Positions 46,952 to 56,481 of a DNA stretch of 64,000 nucleotides are shown here, piece after piece (position 1 is the first letter of the stretch; each line of letters begins with the position of its first letter). Both the position numbers and the translations under genes were made by a program. This DNA comes from Mycobacteroides salmoniphilum (GTDB lineage: Bacteria; Actinomycetota; Actinomycetes; Mycobacteriales; Mycobacteriaceae). The notes below the pieces were generated by a model. That model had not been told where the DNA came from. It searched no databases and saw only the letters and a list, made by a program, of their open reading frames with translations. The stretch spans positions 1,550,001-1,614,000 of the forward strand of contig NZ_CP024633.1 of assembly GCF_004924335.1 (NCBI RefSeq), in the 5' to 3' direction.

Positions 46952-47754
46952 CGACGACACGTGCGCCGCGCCGCCCGGTGGTACTGCTGCGCCCGGTCCC
47001 CGGTACTTCCCCGATCCACGAACTGTGGGCCGGAACCAAACTTATTGCGGTCTTCCTTATTTCGGTGCTGCTGACATTGTTCCCCACGTGGACGGCAATC
47101 GGCGCGGTGGCGGCTCTGGTGGTCCTCACCGCGTGGTTGGCCCATATACCGCGCGGTGCGATGCCCACCATCCCGATCTGGATGGTGGCCCTGGTGATCG
47201 GTGGCAGCCTCACGGTGTTCTTCAGCGGCGGGGCGCCCTTCTGGCATATCGGCGGGATGACTATCGGATTCCACGGTGTGCTCGCGGTCGCGCGCACCAC
47301 CGCGGTGGCGATTGTGCTGCTCGGCACGGGAGCCATGGTGTCGTGGACGACGAATGTTTCCGAGATCGCGCCCGCCGTGGCCATGCTGGGACGGCCGTTG
47401 AAGGTCTTCGGGATTCCGGTCGACGAGCGCGCCGCCACCCTGGCGCTCGCGCTGCGCTCCTTTCCCATGCTGTCCGACGAGTTCCGGGTGCTCATCGCGG
47501 CGCGCAGGTTGCGTCCGCCGCAGGTGCGCGAGGGCAGACGCGGGCTGCGATGGGTGGCCGAGGTGGTCGACATGCTGACCGCAGCGATCACCGTCGCCTT
47601 GCGGCGTGCCTCCGAGATGGGGGATGCCATCACCGCGCGTGGTGGCACCGGGCAGATCGCGGCACATCCGACACGGCCGGGACTGCGTGATGCGGTCGCG
47701 CTGCTGATCATCATCGCGATCGGAACCGCCGTCGTATTGTTCGAGGTGCTGTAG
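46948..47754 (+). CDS. ECF transporter transmembrane component EcfT (Rv2325c-like)
   Basis: A 268-residue membrane protein, ATG overlapping the previous gene by 4 nt. Helices: [45 protein letters not shown] and [17 protein letters not shown]. The EcfT coupling helices carry the Ala-Arg-Gly type motifs, visible as [10 protein letters not shown] and [11 protein letters not shown]. Works with the ATPase/S-component fusion. Confidence 0.9.
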   Translation: MTTTRAPRRPVVLLRPVPGTSPIHELWAGTKLIAVFLISVLLTLFPTWTAIGAVAALVVLTAWLAHIPRGAMPTIPIWMVALVIGGSLTVFFSGGAPFWHIGGMTIGFHGVLAVARTTAVAIVLLGTGAMVSWTTNVSEIAPAVAMLGRPLKVFGIPVDERAATLALALRSFPMLSDEFRVLIAARRLRPPQVREGRRGLRWVAEVVDMLTAAITVALRRASEMGDAITARGGTGQIAAHPTRPGLRDAVALLIIIAIGTAVVLFEVL

Positions 47755-47782
47755 CGCGAACGCGTCTGGGCAGGGGGAAACG

Positions 47783-49372
47783 ATGGCAGGCAAATACCGA
47801 TGGATTGGCTCGGCGGTTGTTGGGGGAGCTGTTGCAGCCGGTGTCGTCGGGATTGCGTTAGCGATCAACGCACTGGCCCTGCGCGCGTCGGTCAACGGCG
47901 CCCCGGCACCCGTAGAAGCCGCGGGTGTCATCGCATTGACCGCATCGGGTGTGGCCCTGATTGGCGTGGGTGCGCGGCCCATTATTCGAAGACTGAATCT
48001 CTGGTCGTCTGCCATAGTGGCGATCAACCTCATTGTCGTGGGCCTGATTATCGGCGCGGTATGGCGGCTTGATGGCTTGTTTGGGGAGCACGTGCCGCTC
48101 CGGTTCGTAGACACCGAAGGTGTCGTTGTGCTGTCGCGCGCAGCAGTCGTGGTGGGGTTTGTTGCGTTGGCCTTGGCTGTTTTTGCGATGTTCCCGGTGG
48201 ATAAGACGCAGCGGTTGGCGGCAACAGGCGCCTTTGTTGTTGTTGCTCTTGTTGTTTCGATGACAAGTTACGTCTTCGTCAACCGGTACCGTGCCGATGT
48301 CTGGTATCCCAGCACCACATCGCAGGCTACGTCTCCCGCGCCGCTACCCGCCACGGTCGGGAATCTTCGTTACAGGGTGCGGCTGTATGTGGGAGTTCCT
48401 CCCGGCTATGCCAGAACGGTGAGCGTTGCGTCCGTCGGTAACGGATTCATGACGTATACCGAAGATGGGCTGGCCGCGTATGACGGTCCAACGGGTCGTT
48501 TGCGTTGGCGTGTAGCCGGGTTTAGCGGATATAGGCAAGCGGTTCTCATACCGCGGGACGGCGGCGATGCTGCCGGCATTGTTGTTCTCGTTCGCGATGG
48601 TGCGTTGATCGCGCTCGATGGCGGCTCGGGAAAGGTGTTGTGGCGCCGCCCGTATAGCGGGGTAGCGGGAGATCTTGTGAGTGGGGCGGACTCGCTTGGA
48701 TACAAGGACGGCGACGGAGAATTCACGTCGCTCGATCCCGCTAGTGGATCAACGCGCTGGAGCAAGCAGATATCCTGTCGGGGAGGGAGTGCTCCGCAAT
48801 CGGTCTCTGGGCAATTTCTCTGTGACGGTGATCGCGAGACCACGTTGATCGTCGATGCGTACCGGGGGAACACCATTGCCGAGGTGGCTTACGGGGAGAG
48901 TGCCGCCTCTCCGGGTGGCGATGTTTATGTCATCGTTCACTACAATCGCGAGCGGCCGCTTGGGGTTGACGGTGTTTCTATCGTGGATTCTCGTGGGCTA
49001 ACGGTCGATGAGATCCCCGGAGCCAGACCGATTTCGCCAGCGAGGCAAGGATATTTACTTCTCGCAGGCGGTGATGGTATGCCGTTCTGGCGCAACTATC
49101 GTGCTCGGCAGTCGAGTCCAGCCAAGTTCAGTAAGGTCCAATTCCCCGCACACTTCAATACCACCTGGGTCGGGGATCAACTTCTGATCGGTGTGCCCGA
49201 AAAGGGTTCACCGTTGCGGGTTCTCGATCCTGGTCGGCCGGCCGCGGAACCTATCGACATGGCTTCGCCCTGCATGGACTCCACATACCAGATTCAGGCA
49301 GTGCCCGGCGCGGTTGTCGTGTCGTGCAACGGCTACGACTCCGGGTCTGAGATCGTCGGGTTCGTCGAGTAA
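47783..49372 (+). CDS. Membrane protein with PQQ-like beta-propeller
   Basis: A 529-residue protein with four N-terminal membrane helices (residues about 8-175) and a C-terminal beta-propeller domain. Repeats such as YDGPTGRLRWRV, DGGSGKVLWRR and LDPASGSTRWSK are PQQ-propeller blades. Expected to be anchored with the propeller outside the membrane. Ligand unknown. A large perfect hairpin just after the stop should terminate transcription. Confidence 0.78.
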   Translation: MAGKYRWIGSAVVGGAVAAGVVGIALAINALALRASVNGAPAPVEAAGVIALTASGVALIGVGARPIIRRLNLWSSAIVAINLIVVGLIIGAVWRLDGLFGEHVPLRFVDTEGVVVLSRAAVVVGFVALALAVFAMFPVDKTQRLAATGAFVVVALVVSMTSYVFVNRYRADVWYPSTTSQATSPAPLPATVGNLRYRVRLYVGVPPGYARTVSVASVGNGFMTYTEDGLAAYDGPTGRLRWRVAGFSGYRQAVLIPRDGGDAAGIVVLVRDGALIALDGGSGKVLWRRPYSGVAGDLVSGADSLGYKDGDGEFTSLDPASGSTRWSKQISCRGGSAPQSVSGQFLCDGDRETTLIVDAYRGNTIAEVAYGESAASPGGDVYVIVHYNRERPLGVDGVSIVDSRGLTVDEIPGARPISPARQGYLLLAGGDGMPFWRNYRARQSSPAKFSKVQFPAHFNTTWVGDQLLIGVPEKGSPLRVLDPGRPAAEPIDMASPCMDSTYQIQAVPGAVVVSCNGYDSGSEIVGFVE

Positions 49373-49378
49373 GAAAAT

Positions 49379-49434
49379 CGAGTGTGCGGTTTGTGTCGAA
49401 ATCCGGACGGAAATCGACACAAACCGCACACTCG
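49379..49434. terminator. Long perfect inverted repeat between convergent genes
   Basis: Two 21-bp arms (49379-49399 and 49414-49434) are perfect reverse complements with a 14-nt loop; the arm core is GTGTGCGGTTTGTGTCGA. It lies 6 nt after the stop of the propeller gene and 8 nt from the stop of uspC on the other strand, so it can act as a bidirectional terminator. There is no T-run, as is common in mycobacteria. Confidence 0.75.
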
Positions 49435-49442
49435 GCGCGAAG

Positions 49443-50705
49443 CTAGCGCTCGATCGCCCTGTTCGCCGCCTGCTGCGCCTGTTGCAGCGCGGTATGGACA
49501 TCAAGGCGTCCCAGGAACATCTCGGCGAAATACGGCTTCAGCGCGGCGAATCCGGCTCCGAATCCTTGCCCGCCCGGCGCGGCGATCTGCGCACCGTTCA
49601 ATACCTGGAAGAACGGCGCGACGTCGACGCCCTTGCCGGTCCAATGCTCAAAGTACGGCTCACGCGCACCCAGCACGGCGGGTATCGCCGAGCCGCTGCG
49701 GCCCAGGAAGGCGTTGCCGTCGGTGCTACCCATCCAGGCCAGCACCCGCTGGGTGGCCTCGGGGTGGGGCGAGGACGAATTGGCGGCGGCCACAATGCCG
49801 TTGGTGACGCTGACCCGGCCTTCCGGCCCGGCCGGCATCATCGCCACACCCCACGGGAAGGTGGCGTTCGCCTGGATCTGGGCCAGGTTGTAGGTGCCCG
49901 ATTGAAACAGTGCCATCCGCCCCTGCAGGAACTGGTTGCGTGAGAAGTCGTTGTTGGTGTTGGTGTCGGCGGCCGACGGCGCCACCTTGTCGACGTTGAT
50001 GAGCTGGACCAGGTAGGTGAACGCCATCTCGGCCCGAGGATTGGCGAACGCGAACTTGTCGCCGGCCTGGAATACGGCACCCGCCGACCCGAGGTAGTTC
50101 AGGTAGATGCCCTGCAAGTCGTTGGCGGCGTTGTAGGCCCAGTGCCCGGGCCCGGTGAGCCGGTGCAGCATCGGGCGCAGGGTATCGACGGCAGGGTCGG
50201 CGTCCCACCGCAGCTCCGCCAGCTCAGCGGGATCCACCTGCGCCTGGTCGAGAAGATTCTTGTTGTAGTACAGCGCAATCCCGGCGTCGCTGAGCTGCGG
50301 GACGCCCCACAGCTTGCCGCCGCGGGTGAACTGGGTGACGACCGAAGGATCCCAATCCTCTTGCGGATCAACGGGGATAAGATTCCCAGTATCGGCGTAG
50401 TCGGACAGATAGGCGTTACTGAGCCAGAAGATGTCGTCGGCACCGTGCCCAGCCACGTCGGTGCGCAGGCTGTTGAAGTAGCTCGCATACGACGTCACCG
50501 CGACCGCGACCTCGATCTCGGGATCGCGCCGGGTGAACTCGTCGAACGAGCTGCGGTAGGCCTCGGCCACTCGCTCATCCCAGACCCGGACGGTGACGAC
50601 CGTTTTCCCCTGCGGTGTTTTCGGAATTCCGAGCCATCCCGCGATGCCGAACAGCAGCAGGGCGATCAGCCCGAGGGTCAGGGCGGCGCGGGTGGAGGAC
50701 TTCAC
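49443..50705 (-). CDS. uspC: Sugar ABC transporter substrate-binding protein UspC
   Basis: A 420-residue exported binding protein. N-terminal membrane/signal segment ALTLGLIALLLFGIAGWL, then TVVTVRVWDERVAEAYRSSFDEFTRRDPEIEV (typical family 1 solute-binding protein start), DDIFWLSNAYLSDYAD and LPYYN-type hinge regions. GTG 50705 overlaps the uspB stop by 1 nt. M. tuberculosis UspABC carries amino sugars or related compounds. Confidence 0.9.
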   Translation of the reverse strand: MKSSTRAALTLGLIALLLFGIAGWLGIPKTPQGKTVVTVRVWDERVAEAYRSSFDEFTRRDPEIEVAVAVTSYASYFNSLRTDVAGHGADDIFWLSNAYLSDYADTGNLIPVDPQEDWDPSVVTQFTRGGKLWGVPQLSDAGIALYYNKNLLDQAQVDPAELAELRWDADPAVDTLRPMLHRLTGPGHWAYNAANDLQGIYLNYLGSAGAVFQAGDKFAFANPRAEMAFTYLVQLINVDKVAPSAADTNTNNDFSRNQFLQGRMALFQSGTYNLAQIQANATFPWGVAMMPAGPEGRVSVTNGIVAAANSSSPHPEATQRVLAWMGSTDGNAFLGRSGSAIPAVLGAREPYFEHWTGKGVDVAPFFQVLNGAQIAAPGGQGFGAGFAALKPYFAEMFLGRLDVHTALQQAQQAANRAIER

Positions 50706-51583
50706 TATTTGAGCCCGCTTAGGGTGATGGACCGGACGATGTACTTCTGGAACGTCACGAACAGAATCACCAACGGCACGATCGCCACGGTGGTCGCGGC
50801 CATCACGATGGGCCACTGCGCGTTGAACTGTGACTGCAGCCCGGCGGTCGCCACGGTGAGCACCCGCCAGTTGCCTCCGCTGGTGATCACCAACGGCCAC
50901 ATGAAGTTGTTCCACTGCGACACCACGGTGATGAGGGTCAGCGTGATGAGGATGGGCCGGCTGACCGGCACCACCACATACCACAGGATGTCGAGCGTGT
51001 TGGCGCCATCCAGGCGGGCCGCGCGAATCAGGTCGTTGGGAATGGTGCGGAAATGCTCACGCAGCAGGAAGATCGCGTAGGGCGATCCGAACATGAACGG
51101 GATAACCAACGCCCAGAACGTGTTCCGAAGCCCGACCTGCGTCAGCATCAAATACATCGGCACCACGGTCACCGTCGCCGGAATCATCAGCGTGGCCAGG
51201 TACACCCAGAACAGACCGTCACGCCCCGGAAACTGCAGTCGCGCAAAGGCATAGGCGGCCAGCACGGAGAACGTCAGCTGGCCGATCACGATGATGGCCG
51301 TCATCAACACCGTCACCAGCGCGGCGCGGCCGAACCCTGCATCGGTCAAACCGGTGTAGTTGGCGACCGTGAAGGGATTGGGCGGTGCCAGCGGAGAATC
51401 GGTCGCGAACTGTCGCGTCGACTTCAGCGACGCCGACAGGGCGAACAGGAACGGAGTGAGAGTGACGGCCGCCCCCGCTGTCAGCAGCAAATAAACTGCA
51501 ATATTTCGAGAGCTGTTCTCGAGCGCTGCTAAGGCGCGGGGACGGTGATACGATCTCGTCGCCGACGTTCCTGTTGGCTTCAT
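50705..51583 (-). CDS. uspB: Sugar ABC transporter permease UspB
   Basis: A 292-residue MalG-type permease with six membrane segments and the conserved EAA loop FRTIPNDLIRAARLDGANTLDILWYVVVPVSRPIL. The N-terminal ~25 residues (GTSATRSYHRPRALAALENS) look unlike the M. tuberculosis orthologue as I recall it, and start 17 nt from the oppositely read small gene; the true promoter must lie in or beyond that gene. See the split-operon finding. Confidence 0.9.
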   Translation of the reverse strand: MKPTGTSATRSYHRPRALAALENSSRNIAVYLLLTAGAAVTLTPFLFALSASLKSTRQFATDSPLAPPNPFTVANYTGLTDAGFGRAALVTVLMTAIIVIGQLTFSVLAAYAFARLQFPGRDGLFWVYLATLMIPATVTVVPMYLMLTQVGLRNTFWALVIPFMFGSPYAIFLLREHFRTIPNDLIRAARLDGANTLDILWYVVVPVSRPILITLTLITVVSQWNNFMWPLVITSGGNWRVLTVATAGLQSQFNAQWPIVMAATTVAIVPLVILFVTFQKYIVRSITLSGLK

Positions 51584-51599
51584 ATAGAGGGGATTTCCA

Positions 51600-51905
51600 A
51601 TGTTGTTTTGGGGGTGGGGTGGGCGCTCGAATCAGCTTGAGCTGTCGCCGACTCAAATGCTGGCATTCGCGTACCGCTACTTTCACTTGTTCTTCGTTTT
51701 TACGGTGACCTTCGGTGGCAGCTACTCGATACACACCTTGACTGAGCACGGATGGGCCGCGGCGTCCATCCCCAAGGAACAGGCCGAAGAGATCCTGGCT
51801 GGACGTTCATTGCAGCCCAATCCGTGGCGACGTTTCAGCCTGTACGGCTTGATCGCAGTGTTCGCGCTATTCATCGCCGTGAACTCGCTGCGGCACGGAG
51901 CCTGA
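51600..51905 (+). CDS. Small two-helix membrane protein inserted between uspB and uspA
   Basis: A 101-residue protein with two membrane segments (YFHLFFVFTVTFGGSYSIHTL, SLYGLIAVFALFIAVNSL) and a basic/Trp-rich N-terminus. A strong ribosome binding site GAGGGGAT lies 8 nt before the ATG. It is read opposite to the usp genes. No family recognised. A TGATACGAT extended -10-like sequence at about 51546-51554 inside uspB could drive it. Confidence 0.7.
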   Translation: MLFWGWGGRSNQLELSPTQMLAFAYRYFHLFFVFTVTFGGSYSIHTLTEHGWAAASIPKEQAEEILAGRSLQPNPWRRFSLYGLIAVFALFIAVNSLRHGA

Positions 51906-51914
51906 TACGCGTTT

Positions 51915-52793
51915 CTACACAAGGTCATAGCTGACCCGCGTCCGGAAGTAGCGGTGCTGAATCACCGTGACGGCGACCAGGATCAGAAACAGGATCAGCG
52001 ACATGGCGGCTGAGCGCCCCACGTGGGCAGACTCGAACGCCTCGGCATACACGCGGTGCGCGGCCAGGTCGGTGCGGTTCTGCGGGCCACCGCCGGTGAG
52101 CGCGTACACGGTGTCGAAGGTCTGCACCGCACTCACCACCCCGGTGACGAGCACGAAGAAGAACGTGGGCCGCAGCATCGGCAGCGTGATGCGGCGGAAC
52201 CGCTGCCATGCCGTCGCACCGTCCACCCGGGCCGCGTTGTGCACATCGCCGGGGATGGCCAGCAGACCCGCCATGAAGAACAGCGCCACGTAGCCGACGT
52301 TCGTCCACACACTGACCGCCGCCACCACCGGCAGCGCCAAGGCGGGATCGGTGAGCCATTCGATACGCGTGCCGAGCAGAGCACCAATGGCACCGTCGGT
52401 GGGCGCCAGCATCCAATGCCACAGCACGCCGATGGCCAGGGGCGCGCAGATCCAGGGGATGACGTAGATGGTCCGGAACAGCACGGTGCCGGGCAGGCCG
52501 CGTACCAGCAGCGTCGCCGCCAACAGTCCAAGCGCTGTCTGCGCCGGGATCACCAGCGCCACAAAAAGCAGCGTCACCAGCAAGGAGTGGCCAAAGGCGC
52601 CGTCGGTGAGCACCGAGCGCCAGTTGTCCAGGCCGATGAATTCGATGGGGCCCAGCAGATCCCAGCGGCACAGGCTCAGCCACACCACCACCAGGATCGG
52701 CAAAAGCAAAAACGCGGTGACGCCGAACAGGCTCGGGGCCAGGAGCCCGTACGCGAGCGCAGAACGTCGGAGACCTGCGCGGTGTTCCTGCAC
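51915..52793 (-). CDS. uspA: Sugar ABC transporter permease UspA
   Basis: A 292-residue MalF-type permease: LAYGLLAPSLFGVTAFLLLPILVVVWLSL, then six helices and the EAA loop LAIPGDVHNAARVDGATAWQRFRRITLPML. GTG 52793 gives a length equal to M. tuberculosis UspA (290); the frame continues about 30 codons upstream, but those residues are poor. Divergent to tldD. Confidence 0.9.
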   Translation of the reverse strand: MQEHRAGLRRSALAYGLLAPSLFGVTAFLLLPILVVVWLSLCRWDLLGPIEFIGLDNWRSVLTDGAFGHSLLVTLLFVALVIPAQTALGLLAATLLVRGLPGTVLFRTIYVIPWICAPLAIGVLWHWMLAPTDGAIGALLGTRIEWLTDPALALPVVAAVSVWTNVGYVALFFMAGLLAIPGDVHNAARVDGATAWQRFRRITLPMLRPTFFFVLVTGVVSAVQTFDTVYALTGGGPQNRTDLAAHRVYAEAFESAHVGRSAAMSLILFLILVAVTVIQHRYFRTRVSYDLV

Positions 52794-52834
52794 GGGGACA
52801 TTAAACCGTGGACGCCACCGGTAGCGTTGAGCGC

Positions 52835-54349
52835 GTGACTCGGTCCGTAGATTCCGATTTCCTGGCGCTGCCTCGCGCCGCACTCGCCGACGCCGCCCTG
52901 AACGCAGCGCGTGCCGCCGGTGCCAGCTATGCCGACTTGCGCATCCACCGGCTGATCAACGAAGAGCTGGTGCTGCGCGACGAGCAAGTCGAGACCGCGG
53001 TATCCGGACGCACCATCGGTTTGGCGGTGCGGGTGATCGTCGACGGCACCTGGGGATTCGCCTCGCACGTGCAGCTCGACACCACCGCCGCGGCCGACAC
53101 CGCGCGCCGGGCCGTGGCCGTCGCGCGCGGTCTGCGCAGCCTGAACCGCGAGCGTGTCGAGCTGGCGGCCGAGCCCGTGTATGCCGACGTTCAGTGGGTG
53201 TCCGAGTACGAGATCGATCCGTTCGGTGTGCCGCAGGCCGACAAGATCGCGGTGCTGCAGGAGTATTCGGCGCGGCTGTTGGCCTCCGACGGGGTGGATC
53301 ACGCCTCGGCGACCCTGACAGCCGTCAAGGAGCAGACCTTCTACGCCGACACCTTCGGCTCATCCATCACCCAGCAGCGGGTCCGGGTCATGTCGCAGCT
53401 GGACGCCATCGCCGTCGATGCCGCCACCGGGTCCTTCGAGACCATGCGCACCCTGGCACCGCCGATGGGGCGCGGCTGGGAAGCGATCGGCACCGACGGC
53501 GTGTGGGATTGGAGCGCCGAGCTGCGCGAGATCCCGGAGCTGCTCACCGAGAAGGTGAAGGCGCCCAGCGTGGTCGCCGGCCCCACTGACCTGGTGATCG
53601 ACCCGACCAACCTGTGGCTGACCATCCACGAATCCATTGGCCACGCCACCGAATACGACAGGGCCATCGGCTACGAGGCTGCGTATGCGGGCACCTCGTT
53701 CGCGACCCCCGACAAGCTCGGCGCCATGAAGTACGGCTCACCCGTCATGAACGTCACCGCCGACCGCAACGAGGTCCACGGCCTGGCCTCGGTGGGCTAC
53801 GACGATGAGGGGGTGGCCTCGCAGCGCTGGGATCTGGTGCGCGACGGCATCTTCGTCGGTTACCAGCTGGACCGGGTGTTCGCGCCCCGGCTGGGGCAGG
53901 AGCGTTCCAACGGCTGCTCGTACGCCGACTCGCCGCACCATGTGCCGATCCAGCGGATGGCCAATGTGTCACTGCAGGCCTCGCCGCAGGAGCGCAGCAC
54001 CTCCGACCTGATCTCCGGGGTGGAGGACGGCATCTACATCGTGGGCGACAAGTCGTGGTCAATCGATATGCAGCGCTACAACTTCCAGTTCACCGGGCAG
54101 CGGTTCTACCGCATCCGCGGCGGCAAGCTGGACGGCCAGCTGCGCGACGTCGCCTACCAGGCCACCACCACCGACTTCTGGGGGTCGATGGAAGCCGTTG
54201 GCGGCCAATCCACCTGGCGGCTGGGCGGAGCCTTCAACTGCGGTAAGGCCCAGCCCGGACAGGTGGCGGCCGTAAGCCACGGCTGCCCGTCGGCGCTGTT
54301 CCGCGGCGTCAACGTTCTGAACACCAAGCAGGAAGGTGGGGCCGCGTGA
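52835..54349 (+). CDS. tldD: TldD/PmbA-family metalloprotease, TldD type
   Basis: A 504-residue protein. The zinc protease motif HESIGHATEYDRA (HExxH) is intact, preceded by VAGPTDLVIDPTNLWLTI, with C-terminal glycine-rich NGCSYADSPHHVPIQRMAN. TldD-TldE heterodimers degrade or mature small peptides. Starts at GTG 52835 (GTG 52808 also possible); the shorter form agrees in length with M. tuberculosis Rv2315c. The pmbA-like partner follows with 4-nt overlap. Confidence 0.93.
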   Translation: MTRSVDSDFLALPRAALADAALNAARAAGASYADLRIHRLINEELVLRDEQVETAVSGRTIGLAVRVIVDGTWGFASHVQLDTTAAADTARRAVAVARGLRSLNRERVELAAEPVYADVQWVSEYEIDPFGVPQADKIAVLQEYSARLLASDGVDHASATLTAVKEQTFYADTFGSSITQQRVRVMSQLDAIAVDAATGSFETMRTLAPPMGRGWEAIGTDGVWDWSAELREIPELLTEKVKAPSVVAGPTDLVIDPTNLWLTIHESIGHATEYDRAIGYEAAYAGTSFATPDKLGAMKYGSPVMNVTADRNEVHGLASVGYDDEGVASQRWDLVRDGIFVGYQLDRVFAPRLGQERSNGCSYADSPHHVPIQRMANVSLQASPQERSTSDLISGVEDGIYIVGDKSWSIDMQRYNFQFTGQRFYRIRGGKLDGQLRDVAYQATTTDFWGSMEAVGGQSTWRLGGAFNCGKAQPGQVAAVSHGCPSALFRGVNVLNTKQEGGAA

Positions 54350-55722
54350 TCCCCGCACAGCAGGTCGCTGAGGATGTCCTGGCCGAGGCCGCGCGGCGCG
54401 GCGGCGCCGACGACACCATCGTCTTGATCCAGGACAGCAGCGAGGCATCGCTGCGCTGGGCGGGCAGTTCCATGACCACCAACGGCGAGTCGGTGAAGCG
54501 CGGCATCGCGGTGGTATCGATTCTGCGGCAAGGGGATCAGACCCGAGTCGGTTCGGTACTCACCGAGGACGCCGATCCGGCCGCGCTCGCCGATCTGGTG
54601 GCGGCCAGTCAGGCCGAGGCCGCATCGGCGCCTCCGTCGCGGGATGCCATGCCGCTGCTCGGACCCGGTGAGGGTGCGGGGGAGAGCTGGGATGCGCCGA
54701 TCTCACCGACCAGTGCCGACGTCTTCGGATCGCTGGCCGCCGATCTGTCGACGGGTTTTGACGGCCCCGACACCCTCTACGGCTACGCGCGCCACGAACG
54801 TCAGACCACGTTCCTGGCCTCGTCCACCGGGCTGCGCCGCAGGTTCACCCAGCCGACGGGCCAGGTGGAGATCAACGCCAAACGCGGCGTGGGCAGCGCC
54901 TGGGCTGGAGTGTGCACCCCCGAATTCGTGGATGTGCCCACCGAATTGCTGCTGCGCCAACTCAATGAACGGCTCACGGCCTCCCAGAATCAGATCGAGC
55001 TCAAGGCCGGTCGTTACGAGACGCTGCTGCCGCCGTCGGCCACCGGTGACCTGATGCAGTACCTGGTGTGGACGATGGGCGGCCGCGGTGCGCACGAGGG
55101 CCGCAACGCTTTCGCCGGGCCCGGCGGCACCCGGATCGGGGAGCGGCTCACCGAGCTTCCGGTCACGGTGTACTCGGACCCGTCGTACCCGGGGCTGGAA
55201 AGCAGCCCGTTCGTGGCGACCCCCATCTCCAGGGAATCGTTGTCGGTCTTCGACAACGGCGTGGGCATCGAGCGGGTCGACTGGGTGCGCGACGGTGTGA
55301 TCAACGCGCTGAGCTACTCGCGCGCCGACGCCGCCGAATTCGGTGCCGCCCCCACGGTGGGCGCCGACAACCTCATCATGACCGGAGACGGCGGGGCGAC
55401 GCTGGAGGAGATGATCGCCGCCACCGAGAACGGGCTGCTGCTGACCACGCTGTGGTACATCCGCGACGTGGACCCGACGACGCTGCTGCTGACGGGGCTC
55501 ACCCGTGACGGGGTGTACCTGGTGCGCGACGGCCAGATCACCGGCGCCGTCAACAACTTCCGGTTCAACGAGAGCCCGATCGATCTGCTGCGACGGGTGA
55601 CGCAGGTCGGCGTTACCGAGTACACGCTGCCGCGCGAGTGGAGCGACTACGCGACCCGCCAGGCCATGCCGGCGCTGCGGATCCCGGACTTTCACATGTC
55701 CTCGGTCAGCGCAGCACAGTAG
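54346..55722 (+). CDS. pmbA: TldE/PmbA-family protein
   Basis: A 458-residue partner of TldD lacking the HExxH motif: N-terminal EDVLAEAARRGGADDTIVLIQDSSEASLRWAGSSM and the C-terminal GVGIERVDWVRDGVINALSYSRADA. In the TldD/E complex only TldD carries zinc. GTG start overlapping tldD by 4 nt. Corresponds to Rv2314c. Confidence 0.92.
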   Translation: MIPAQQVAEDVLAEAARRGGADDTIVLIQDSSEASLRWAGSSMTTNGESVKRGIAVVSILRQGDQTRVGSVLTEDADPAALADLVAASQAEAASAPPSRDAMPLLGPGEGAGESWDAPISPTSADVFGSLAADLSTGFDGPDTLYGYARHERQTTFLASSTGLRRRFTQPTGQVEINAKRGVGSAWAGVCTPEFVDVPTELLLRQLNERLTASQNQIELKAGRYETLLPPSATGDLMQYLVWTMGGRGAHEGRNAFAGPGGTRIGERLTELPVTVYSDPSYPGLESSPFVATPISRESLSVFDNGVGIERVDWVRDGVINALSYSRADAAEFGAAPTVGADNLIMTGDGGATLEEMIAATENGLLLTTLWYIRDVDPTTLLLTGLTRDGVYLVRDGQITGAVNNFRFNESPIDLLRRVTQVGVTEYTLPREWSDYATRQAMPALRIPDFHMSSVSAAQ

Positions 55723-55797
55723 GTCGCTCCCAGCACCTCCACAGAACCTTCACAAAAGGCTCCAGCGATCACCACAACCGTCAAATAGGCTGTTCAT

Positions 55798-56481
55798 GTG
55801 CCCAGTCAGCGAAGAATCTTGGTTGTCGATGACGAGCCCACGATCTGTGCGTCCATATCCGCGCGGCTGCGCGCCGAGGGGTATGCGGTAGACACCGAGG
55901 ACAACGGCCTGGACGCGGTGCGGCATTGCCGCGAAAACCCGCCGGACCTGATGGTGCTGGATGTCATGCTGCCCGGCCTCGACGGCCTGGAGGTCTGCCG
56001 CCAGGTGCAGGCGCACGCCCCGATCCCAGTGCTGATGCTCACCGCGCGCGGCACCGAGACCGACATGCTGGTGGGCCTGGGGGTGGGTGCCGACGACTAC
56101 CTGCCCAAACCGTTCAGCATGCGGGTGCTGGTGGCCCGGGTGGCGGCGCTGCTGCGGCGCACCGAACGCGTGGCGGCGCCGAGCACCGATGTGCGGGTCG
56201 GGCAGGTGCGCATCGACGTCTCCGAGCGCCGCGTCTATCACCGTGACGACGAGGTGCATCTGACCCGCACCGAGTTCGATCTGCTGGCCTATCTGGCCGA
56301 TAACCCGCGGGTGGCGATCAGCCGGGAGCGCCTGCTCGATCAGGTATGGGGCTGGAGCGAGGGGCTGCCGTCGGGCCAGCGCACCGTCGACAGCCACATC
56401 AAGGCGTTGCGCCGCAAGCTCGGTCAAGAGCTGATCCGCACCGTGCACGGCATCGGATACGCGTTGGAGGTACCACGATGA
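55798..56481 (+). CDS. OmpR-family response regulator
   Basis: A 227-residue regulator with receiver domain (ILVVDDEPTI, phosphorylation site D55 in LMVLDVMLPG, lysine in DDYLPKPFS) and a C-terminal OmpR/PhoB wHTH (LTRTEFDLLAYLADNPRVAISRERLLDQVWG, then RTVDSHIKALRRKLG). It overlaps its sensor kinase gene by 4 nt, and a DUF4173-type membrane gene follows. Targets unknown. Confidence 0.93.
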   Translation: MPSQRRILVVDDEPTICASISARLRAEGYAVDTEDNGLDAVRHCRENPPDLMVLDVMLPGLDGLEVCRQVQAHAPIPVLMLTARGTETDMLVGLGVGADDYLPKPFSMRVLVARVAALLRRTERVAAPSTDVRVGQVRIDVSERRVYHRDDEVHLTRTEFDLLAYLADNPRVAISRERLLDQVWGWSEGLPSGQRTVDSHIKALRRKLGQELIRTVHGIGYALEVPR

